Below, piece after piece: positions 54,447 through 64,000 of a stretch of 64,000 nt of DNA (position 1 is its first letter; every line of letters begins with the position of its first letter). The translations under genes and the position numbers were made by a program. The DNA is from Eremophila alpestris peregrina. Taxonomy: Eukaryota > Chordata > Aves > Passeriformes > Alaudidae. The notes below the pieces were generated by a model that did not search any database, was not told the DNA's origin, and worked only from the letters and a program-made list of their open reading frames with translations. Where the stretch lies: NCBI GenBank assembly GCA_009792885.1, contig WMCF01000012.1, forward strand, positions 16,629,492-16,693,491, read 5' to 3'.

Positions 54447-54629
54447 GGGGGAGCCCGCGGCCCGCCGAGCTGTGCTGGGCGCGGGGCTGTGCTGCTCAGC
54501 CTCTCTGCTTTTGTTTCACGCCCCAAAGGTGAGGGAACTCGATGGAGGAGGAGCGCCGTGGATATGTCGTCGCTGGAGGGTTTCACACCTGTCCTGTGCT
54601 CGGACAGGTTCTGGTGTGCTAGGGTAAGA

Positions 54630-55075
54630 ATTATGGAGTATGTTGAGTTGAAAGGGACTCTTAGGGATCATCGATCAGCTCTTGGCCCTGCACAGCTCAA
54701 CCCAAAAATCCCACCATGTGCCTGAGAGCATTATTCAAACGATTTTTGAACTCTGTCAGGTTTGGTGCTCTGACCACTGCCCTGGGGAGCCTGTTCCAGT
54801 GCCCAATCACCCTCTGGGTGAAGGACTTGATCCCAAAATCTAACCTCCCCTGACACAACTTCAGGCCACTCCCTCAGGTCCTGTCACTGGTCACCGGAGA
54901 GATCAGTGCCTGCTCTTCAGCTTCCCCTCAGAAACATAAGATGTAAAATGGAATATTTAAACTGCTGTGGGGTCTCAGCTCAGTGTCCTTCAGGATAAAC
55001 AAGCCAAGTGATCTCAGCCACTCCTCATATGGCTTCCCCTCAAGGCCTTTCCCCATCTCCACAGCTGATGAAGGA
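54630..55075 (-). mobile_element. CR1 LINE 3' end just upstream of the UNC13B CpG island
   Basis: Complement-strand CR1 3' UTR and ORF2 end are recognisable from GAGTTGAAAGGGACTCTTAGG through CCTGGGGAGCCTGTTCCAGTG to the segment equivalent to GGCCTTTCCCCATCTCCACAG. The copy begins within about 70 bp of the island edge, so it bounds the promoter on the upstream side. It is diverged and non-coding. Confidence 0.88.
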
Positions 55076-58000
55076 GCTCAACTGCTGACGAAAAATCTCA
55101 ACTAATTCACAGCAACAGCCATCTGTATGCCCCCACGTGGAAAAAACCATAAGGCAACACATAGGGAAAAGGGTGATTACTGTGTCCCAAAGCTCTCCTC
55201 AGCACCCTTCCAGCTACAATGGCCAGCCAGCTCTGAGGGAACCTGATATGTTTGTGTAATTTGTAATACCCAGTCCGTCTCTCTCCTTATCTAATCTGTC
55301 TCAGACCCCTCCAAAGTTTGCATCCTCATCTTGTAATTGAGCAACTCACAGGTCCGCTACCTGTCGCAGAAAGATTCTTCTGAGGTGGTTTCCCTTGAGG
55401 CCAGTTCTAGTAGTTTTCTCTGATTGCCTCTAATGCTTTTAGTGCTGCTTCATCCCAAACTATAAATAGCCATAACACTGCAGAATGTGCTTCTAGTTCC
55501 AAATGGAAGATCCAGCAAATAATTTCTAAATTGAAACTCAGCAGCAAAATGTAATGTAATGTGATTGCTATCCCGTTAATATTTAGAACAACTCCAAAGT
55601 CTGCACAGAGTGTGAAGGACAAGACTCCTAATTGGGTGTATCAAAGAACAACCAACCTTCCCAGGGTTCGCACCTAGACAAGGGAGATTTAATTTCTGCA
55701 CAGCAGATTTTTCAGCCTTTATGTTTGCAGACCATAAGTGCATCAGTGAAGGGAATGTGTCAAAAACATACATATCTCTGAGATACCAAGAGGAACCACT
55801 TGTAAGGATAAACCATTATATTCCTGCAAACAATCAAACAGACTGTGTGCTAAGGGTGTTACCAAAGGCAGACTCAAGGGACTGGGAACACTTCCACTTA
55901 GCAGTGTGAATGGGAACTGTCAGTGCAAGGAGCTAGCTGCAAGTGCCAGCACTGAGGCAACCAGGGAAGAAACCTCCTCTTCTTGCCCCTGAAGTGGCTT
56001 CAGTGCTGCTTAAATGCTGCTGGACTTCTCAAAAGCTCTGCTTTGCTTCTCTATGTGTTCATCACGTGTAGCAGCAGCAGCAGACAGTACGAGCTCTAGC
56101 ACAGCAGACTCTGCATTTTGTCAGTGCATCATTGAAGCCTGCCCCACCTGTGAGCTGGCCACCCTACTGACTTGCCAGTTAACTTGAAGGGAAGTTAGTG
56201 TTTCGCTCTGTAAAGTCCATTATTATTCATCTCCCATGTGTCTCAGGGTAGAGTGCCAGATCCCTGACCTTTTCAGATCTCTATTGCTCCTTTGCATTTC
56301 TTCAGAGCTTTTCATCAGCAAAAGGTGTGCTCAGAGGTCCCTGAGCTGTCCTGATGCCTCTCCTTTCCTGTCTTCCTTGCAGCCCTGTTGCAAACAAAAT
56401 CCTTTGAACTGTGCATGAACTAATTTCTGCCACAATCGCACAATCTCATCATGACTACTCTCCTCCCTTTACTGGGCCCCATTGCTCTGCCTGTCCTAAT
56501 TTAAAAATTAAAACATTCGAGGCCATAATTGCCACAGATTGCGTCACACGGCACCTGGTACAGCAAGTTCCTATCCTGCCCACAGCTTGTAAATGCTACC
56601 AGAATAGGGAAATTATCTCATCAAGGGCAGATGATGACATATGCATTTTTAAATGGTAGTAATGTGTTACTAGCAAGCGTGGCAATTAAGTAAGTGTCTT
56701 GTAGCTAGGATGAGATCTCTTACCATCAACAGTAACAGTGAACCCTGGGATTATCACAGATGTTATGATTTCCCTGCAATTCTGAGGTCTAATTAGACAC
56801 AAGTGTTTTACCAGACTTTGTCTAATCAAAGTAAGTCATTTGTACTTGTGTGTCTGTCCATCCCTCCTCTCCTTTCCAGCTCAGATAGGCTGGAAGAAGG
56901 ATGAAGTCATTGCTGCAAAACTTTTGCAAGGAAGAGTTACCTGCTTCTAAATTATGCTTGCTCTTTGAAATCAACTTCCTTATGTTTTCTCAGCTGAAGT
57001 GACACTCCCCAATGGATCTTGCTCTTTTATTGTTTCTAGTTCTTCCTCTGGAGGTGTTTGTCATAAATAAAAAAAATTAAAAAAAATTAAAAAAAAAAAA
57101 AACAAACACCACCACCACTTAGGGATAGAAAAGCTGCAATAGAAAGAGGGGGGAAAAAAACCTCAAGTCTGTTCTCAAGCTATTAAACATGACTGATCTT
57201 TCCAAGTTTGTTTCTAAAAATCCACAAAAGGGAATTCCAGGTTCACAAATGCTTAACTGGAAGCAAAGCCCTAAAACCTGTTGCAGCAGACCAGATGTAA
57301 ATTGTGCTGGCAGTGTGTTCTGGTAGCACAGGCAGCACTCTCCATCAGCAGAGTGCTTTTTTTATGGGAGAGTTCTGCTGAATTAAGGAGGAAAAACACA
57401 GTGTAGCAAGTGCACTACAGCAGCTTCCATACACACTGAGATTATCTGCCTTCCTGAACTGCAAAAGATACTCTGCAAATGCAAAACAGAGGCTTTACTG
57501 TCAAATCCAAAGTGCCACACGATTTTTTTTACTTCCTGCAGAGCAAGAGTTAATTTTCTCCAGCTACTTAGACTCCAGCTATTGGTCTCAGTTCACCTGC
57601 TGTTGAATGGGAAAGTAATAAATGGGTGATATTCCAGTCACTGCAGCTTGCCAGCTGTTTTATACCTGCCTATTTGCTGTAGTTTCCCTGTTCAGAGAGC
57701 AATACTATAGTTACATTTGCCGTCTACGTAAACTGTATTTGCTTCTTCTCTCCTTGCTCTGCATTTTTTGAGTTTTGTTATTATTGCTGGAGAATGGGTC
57801 AAGCTGGAAGTTAGTGTGTAGCAAACCCACATGGGCTTTATTTTAAATGAAAGGGTTTAGATCTGTTAAACCATTTTTACTGTTATGCAACTGACAAAAA
57901 AAAAATCATCTCAGACCTGGTTTTTGGGGCTAAGCTCTAAAGATAAGGAAAAAAAAAAAGCTTTTAATTTACCCTATGACATTTGGCAGGAATTTAGTGC

Positions 58001-59399
58001 TGAATATAGACTAAGCAGTTGATTGATATTCTGATATTGGGAGGCAGCCCTCAGATTTATTTGGCTGTAAAGTAACAGGCTACTGAAATGGCTTTCACTG
58101 GTATTTCTGATTGTTTCTTTATTAATAAAATAATATTTGCACAACCACTAGGGGACAACATGATCTTGTTCACAGCCCTGTGTGGTGTTTTACCTGTGTG
58201 CAGGACACATTTGAGTAACATCTTGAAATGAACCATTCTCTGGAATGGATTGCAGCCTATAGTCCATGCACTAGCTAAAAAACACCACAGACATCCACTG
58301 AAATGTACAGGGAAGCAGTCTGCCATCCTCTCAAGTATCCATGAACTCTAATGTTGCTTTTAACACTCAAAAATGTTTACAAATTTTTGAAAGTTGGGGA
58401 ATGAATAGGCCTTCTGTACCTGTAGGACAGCAAGGTGGACAGGGCAGCAGCCCCCACCAAACAAGGAGCCGAACTTTGGGCTCCAGCTTGGAACATCCTC
58501 TTTCCTCAGTGTCCCAGTCTTGTCCTTTCCAGATGATTGATGACATCTGGAAGTGACAGTGGTCTTGAAATTTGAGGCATTAATCAGTGGCTCAATTTTA
58601 ATTGTCTCTTGAAGCAGAGCCCCTCCAACTGTCCTGTCCAACCCACCAGTGAAGTCCCTGTACTGACCCTTTCCTTTTGGCATGCTCAGGAACCCTGCAG
58701 CTATTTAGCTTTCCTCCCTGCACAGCATGACAACTTGGGTAGGCTTCAGTTTTTGTGCCTTAATTCTCCACCCACAAAATGGAGGTGGTGATGATAATTT
58801 TTTAAGAAGGGAGGTATCAAAGGGTGTCCTGATTATAAATACCTTAGGGATGATGAGATGCATGGACACTGTCACAGCATAACCATTTAAAACAGCACAA
58901 AGAGATCTCTCAGCTTTTAGATTACAAATGTGTGTTCAAAAGGCCGGAGAGGCAAGAGGGATCCTTTCATCTCAGGGAAAAAACCCTCTACATGAGAGCA
59001 GCTTCCATGGGAACTGATCTTTCAATTGCAGCTGCTCTGCAGAAAAGTCTTTCAACTGCTCATGGCAGAGTTGATAGAACTCCACCCATTTCTCATACAG
59101 TTATCCCAAGCATCCCAAACATGGCGTTTCTTGTTCATGTTTGAGGCAGTTTGTCCTTGAGCAACACAGTAGGATTATATTGCAAACTGCACCCTGAGCT
59201 ACACAGATGCACTGTGGGTCTTCGTCTGTCCAAGCAGTGAGCAGCAAAGCCAGCAACACAGGGTCTGTGTGAAGTAGAGACCCCAAAAGGAATAATTCCC
59301 TGGGATCTAACCAAGCATGCTAGGACAGATGCTGTCTGCCAGTGATCCCTCACCTAGCCACCATGCACAGTGGCACTACTGCTGCTTTCCCAAAAGCAG
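55076..59399. other. 5' flank between two CR1 copies, no gene recognised
   Basis: I read both strands and found no exon with a recognisable protein, no RNA gene and no CpG island. It has only short open frames and simple A-rich tracts. In mammals the neighbour on this side of UNC13B is ATOSB (FAM214B). Nothing resembling it was seen. Confidence 0.7.
57063..57104. repeat. A-rich AAATTAAAA tract
   Basis: Imperfect A8-TT units ending in a 13-base A run and a CACCACCAC stretch. It lies in the 5' flank. Confidence 0.85.
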
Positions 59400-60010
59400 A
59401 TATCACAGAATCATGAAATCAATTAGGTTGGAAAATACCTCTGAGATCATCAAGTCCAGCCTATGGCCTAAACCACTGTGTCAACCAGACCATGGCATAA
59501 AGGGCTATGTCCAGTCTTTCAGTTAAACATGTCTAAACACAGTGATTCCACCACCTCCCTGGGGAGCCCATTCCAGTGTTTAATCTCCTTTTCTGTGAAG
59601 AAATTCCTCCAAATGTCCAAGCTAAACCTCTCCTCAAAGAGTTTGAGACTATGTCCTTTCATCCTGTCCCTGGTTGTAGGGAGAAGAGACTGCCCCCCAC
59701 CCGGCTACATCCTTCTTTCAGGTTGCTCTCAACATCACTCTTATCTGAGAGATAAGGTCCCAGTGAGCCTCCTTTTCTCTAGGCTAAATACCCCAGCTCC
59801 CTCATCCACTCCTCCTCAGACTCCAGACCCTTTCCCAGCTCCAGCTGGACCCACTCCAACACCTCAATGTTCCTCCTGAATTGAGGGGCCCAGAACTGGA
59901 CACAGAACAGGAGATGTTGTCTCACCAATGCCAAATACAGAGGCACAATCACTTCCCTGATCTTGGTGGACACACTGTTTCTGTTCTAGCATATCCACAA
60001 GCTGAAGGAT
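59400..60010 (-). mobile_element. CR1 LINE 3' end with ORF2 C-terminus
   Basis: The sequence opens with the CR1 terminus ATCACAGAATCATGAAATCA and GGTTGGAAAATACCTCTGAG. The minus strand at 59779-59973 encodes a CR1 ORF2 C-terminal-like stretch (VRQHLLFCVQFWAPQFRRNI, then EVLEWVQ). It is 5'-truncated and diverged, belongs to the interspersed repeat background and lies about 5 kb upstream of UNC13B. Confidence 0.9.
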
Positions 60011-63000
60011 GCTCAGGTGCCCTGAAAGCCTCTGCGTTAGGCTGAAAGGATCACTCTGATCAGCAGAAATACAGTACTTTAAGCAATATTTATTATTGGC
60101 TGCATCAAGCTTAACTATCTCCTCCTCACCACATACCTGCTGTCTGGCAGTTTGATCAGTGATATGGGACACAGGACTGAGGAGACCCCTGGGGGCAGAA
60201 CTCCTGTTCCTACACTCATACTGCCCCTTTTCCCCAGCCCTGTCTCCTTTACAAACAGTTTGGGTATTTTCTATGACACTTTACAGGAACTATTTCAACA
60301 TCCCAACATACTCATGTTGTTCATCTTTCTGCCAGCTTCACCTTCCAGTTAAAATAGGGTTTCTGTCTTTCTAATGTTTAGACATGAGACAGCAACTCCA
60401 TCTTCTAATTTTGCTATTTCAGATTTTAAAAAGGCATCTTTTTCCAAGAAGTCTAGAGATCCCTGTTTCTGACTGTATTATTTGTGTTTTTCACCTTTTC
60501 AGTTAGAGTTAGCACTTCTCAAGTATGAGTGGCACATATTGTGCATGCTGATCACATCAGGATAAAACCACAGGTCAGCTACACAGATCTGTGGAGTCCT
60601 GTGAGATGGTCACCTTCTGGTTCTACAGGAGCAGGTGACACCCTTTCTGCTTTTCCTCTTTGACTGGATTCATGTCTCAAATGAGCCATGGCTTCCCTCT
60701 AAAAAGGGAGTCAATAAATATTTTATTTTTAGTAAATCAGATAATTTCCCTTTCCAAGAGGAGCCACTTGTAACTTGGCAAGGTGCAAAACGCCCTTACC
60801 CCACGTAGGCTTGTTTCCTGCCTTACAGCTGTGTCTTCAGTTATTGTTCTGTTCACATTAGCAGATATTTGAGCAGTGCAGAAGATTATTCTTCAATAGA
60901 GGAGCCTATGGGAGTAGCTTTTCTCTTGCTTTTGTAGTTTTTATTCTTTGAAGATGAACATTTGTCAGATATGAAAGAGGAACTACTTGTCAAAGTTGAA
61001 ATTGTTGTCAAACACAGCAGAAGCAATTGGCTCTGAGGAAGAAGCACCTTTGTGAGACCACAAAGGGTTCTTCTGCCTGCTTGACTGGCGTTGCCATCCC
61101 AGCACCACCGAGTCAGTCAACCTCTAAGAAAGACTATCACAGGCATGAAAGTTACCCCTGAGGAATACTAAATATCTTTCACTTTGCTATGGGGCAGCTG
61201 ACGTAGTTTCTCTTCTCTGATGTGACTTTTTATGGTAGTGTACCTCCTAACTGAGAGCAGCAGGGGCAGAAGAGGGGTTTCTACATTGAAACCAAAAATG
61301 CCTCGGTAAAATCCACAAAAAATACAGGAGAGTATTTAACTGTATTTATGTATAACATGTTTTCTTCTGTCAGAGAATTTTTTATAGTGCTCTTGTAAAA
61401 ATACTTTCTGGAGGAATAAAGTACATCGCAAGGAAAGGCCAACCTCGCACAGTTCAGGAGAGCCACCAGCCCTCTTGAAGAGGCCAAGTATCAACACTTC
61501 CTATGCAAACAGGCTGTTTAACCTTCCAGCTAAATTTTTCCATAGTGCTGGAGTTCAAGCATATGCATGTGCACCCTGCCTTCCTGCTACCTGATGAAAA
61601 AGGGGACAGCAGGCAGGCAGACAGGCAAGCTGGGCCTCCCTCCTCCAAGCTTCTGGAGCTGCAATAATGGAATAAAAACCCTGTTGTGACACTTTTCACC
61701 ACCAGCTTCCTGAAAGGGGTGTGCAGAAAGCAATCATTTTGCAGTTCTATTCTCCCAGTTCACAAGGAGTCTCTCTAGTTCACATTTTCACTCCCCTTTT
61801 TGCCCCTGTTTCCAAAGGACTTCGAAAAATCCTTTTCAAAAGAATTTTTAATGCAGAGAGAAGCTTACCCATTTCATTAAATGCCCATGCAATGTCTAGC
61901 ACTGCTGCTGATTGCTGCAGTGTAAAACAAACAATACCAAGTAATTAAGAAATATCTGTGTCCATATTGTATTTTTCCCCATTACTCCCCCAAAGCTCAT
62001 TTTTAAACAACAACAACAACAAAAAAGCACTCTTCAGATTTTACGTACCTGTGCCCACAATACAGTGTGCCTGGCAGCTGTGGGACATGGTTCCCTTAAT
62101 AACAGAGTGAACTGCAGGTGAAGATAAGTCACAAAATGTGCAGCATTACAGCCTGAAAGTTGTTGTATGGACCATAACTCTTTATTACCGTGTTCCTGAA
62201 CTTCACCTTCTATCTCTGAAGGCAGGTCTGAGAGGGTGAGTCTCAATAGAATAACTGAGATAGAGGAGCCTCTTGAAATCTTCCCTTCAGAAACACCATG
62301 AACAGGATGGGTATCATTTGAGGACTATTTCACAGCTTTGAATGAAATAAGTTGATAAAATGCAAATACAAAAGCAAAATTCAAAACCGTAGCTAACAAT
62401 CCCAAATATCTTGTGTTTCTTGGGCTGGATATTATCATTTTATGTTACAATAAGAACAGACTTCATCCATTAATTCTTTGAGCCTCTTCTGAGAGCTGAA
62501 GATAAAAAGAAAGAAAATATAAATTTAAAAAATAAAAAAAAAGAGGAAAATACTGCTCTTCCAACTTTCCTTTCTGTCCTAAAACAACAAACAAGGTCAA
62601 TGAGCCTGTGCTCTACCCTCATGGAAATCCAGCCCAGCTGGTTACATAAAGTTGCTTAGGAAAATCAGCAAAGGTTGGAGGGAAACAACCTGGGATAGAT
62701 AGGGTGTTTAAACATTGGCACTGTGATAAGGGGTCTGCAAGGATCCTGCCACAGTCGTGGTTTGCCTTGGCAGGAAGCTGTGAAAGCTGAAGGGTGAGCA
62801 GTCCCTGGATTTTAACTGTTGGATGATGGGACAGCCCTGAGCCTCACTGCAGTAACTCTGTGGGACACCATGGCTCCACAGCCATCCCTTGGCAAACCTG
62901 GGAGACTGGAACAAATCTGAACCTACTCAAAGGGAAGGAACAGGGGCCACCAACACCCATAGCCCCCATCTCCACTCTGAAAAGCACCTGCTTGATTCCA

Positions 63001-64000
63001 GGGCTGTAATTTCCCTCCCTGCTTCTCTTTCTCCTCATCTCTTCCCATCTGCCTGAGAAGGGCTCAGCTGAAGCTTCTCTCAGAGCCTACAGTCAGAGCA
63101 CAGGTGCAAGAAATGCCTTTAACTGGCTCGAATTTGCCAGGTCTTTCCTTGTGCAAGAAACTAGTGATTCTCAGTGAGGAAAGGGACACACACAAAAGTG
63201 AAACAATCCTGGAGGAAAAGGCAGCGACACAGTAATGCCATTGAGATAAGGTCAGGTGCTGCAGTGGAAAGCAGAGTGGTGTAGCAGGGATTGGAGACCT
63301 GCTCAGGTCTACCCTCCCATCACCTATGGGAAACAAACTTTCCCAGTCTGCTGAGATGCCATTCCTTCTCCCCATCTGTGAAGTTTCTCAAATCTAGGCA
63401 GTGAAACCATGCAGTCTGTAGTGACATCCATGAATATAATTTAATAGGATCATGACAGGGATACCCAGCAGAAGGTTAAGCCAGGGTCCACCATCTGAAC
63501 CAAAAGCTGCCCCTGCCAGTTAATTGTTGGGGTTAATTGTCTAAGAGCTGCTGGAAGGCAGAGGTGGCTGTCTAACTTCTAGAAGTATGAGGCTGTGAAG
63601 AAATATCATTTGACCTGCAATATCATTTGCTTAGCCCAGAGTGGCTTTTTGGCAGTACCAGGCATGCTTTCTGCCCCTCTACAGTTTCAGCTAAGTGTAC
63701 AAGAGCCAAGATCCCAAGTGTGTGCACTCATCAGAGACCCTAAAACCCTTTCCTTAGGGTACTGCTCTTAGTCTTAGCATCCTGGCCAAATTCCAGTTGG
63801 GTAATTAGACTGTGATTAGGTAACTGTTTGCATATGCCATTACACTTCCCTGGGGAGCCTGTCTCTAAATTATTTGATTTTATATTACTTGGTTTTAGGA
63901 TTTCTAGTCATTATCAAGGCTGTTTCCATTGCCGATGGGAGAATAAATGCTGCTAGAGCTTGAGGAATCAGCACAGGCTGTGGAATGAACAGAGAGCAGC
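60011..64000. other. Distal 5' flank, no gene recognised
   Basis: Ordinary non-coding composition with a (CAA)n run at about 62008-62022 and an A-rich tract at about 62520-62545. No exon, CpG island or named transposon was seen. Confidence 0.65.

Larger units (their letters stand above)
53990..54560. promoter_or_regulatory. UNC13B: CpG-island promoter of UNC13B
   Basis: This is the only strongly GC- and CpG-rich stretch in the window, with a weaker shoulder back to about 53680. It surrounds the first coding exon, so it is the promoter, 5' UTR and start of intron 1. I see no TATA box at a sensible distance. Visible motifs are a GC box, a YY1-type site over the ATG, and two CRE half-sites. The absence of a TATA box and the high CpG suit a broadly used, dispersed-start promoter, in keeping with the ubiquitous isoform. 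The exact start site is unknown. Confidence 0.85.

Noticed and set aside
53947..54725. Long open frames of 161 and 233 residues on plus and 189 on minus
   Set aside because: They are Pro/Ala/Arg/Gly-rich readings produced by few stop codons in the CpG island. The supported coding part here is only the 22-nt UNC13B exon 1.
54560..64000. Search for the upstream neighbour ATOSB/FAM214B or any other coding exon
   Set aside because: No recognisable peptide on either strand; only CR1 pieces and chance open frames.

Overview
This window is vertebrate nuclear DNA, most likely from a bird. It has long introns, a single CpG-island promoter, and interspersed repeats that are almost all CR1 LINE fragments. 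There are no bacterial-style operons, rRNAs, tRNAs or CRISPR arrays. The repeat profile points to a bird. A crocodilian or turtle is possible but less likely because recognisable repeats are sparse. UNC13B lies on human 9p13, which corresponds to the avian Z chromosome, so this is probably Z-linked. That last step is inference.

The one gene I can prove is the 5' part of UNC13B (Munc13-2, ubiquitous-type N-terminus) on the minus strand. Seven coding exons run from the ATG at 54323 leftward: 54302-54323, 28141-28170, 25051-25150, 21151-21268, 20088-20211, 12172-12242 and 9020-9077. All junctions are GT/AG and all phases fit. Together they give 523 nt, or 174 codons plus one base. They encode the whole N-terminal C2A domain, which in this family binds RIM or homodimerises, and the start of the linker after it. 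The remaining exons (C1, C2B, MUN, C2C) must lie left of base 1.

Layout. 1-9019 is intron 7 with A-rich low-complexity tracts. 9020-28170 holds exons 7 to 2, with a 1.1 kb antisense CR1 in intron 2. 28171-54301 is the 26 kb intron 1. It contains a small CR1 tail (about 32.8 kb), a pyrimidine-rich block of reversed strand composition (about 41.6-44.1 kb), a perfect 56-bp tandem duplication (42.6 kb) and a frameshifted, coding-derived relic on the plus strand (about 45.93-46.19 kb). 53.7-54.56 kb is the CpG-island promoter, with GC-box, YY1-like and CRE-half-site motifs. 54.56-64 kb is 5' flank with two minus-strand CR1 3' ends and no exon I could recognise.

The most unusual item is the coding-like relic at about 46 kb. 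It lies inside UNC13B intron 1, on the opposite strand, near the block with reversed strand bias. I could not name its parent gene. I found no convincing undescribed system.
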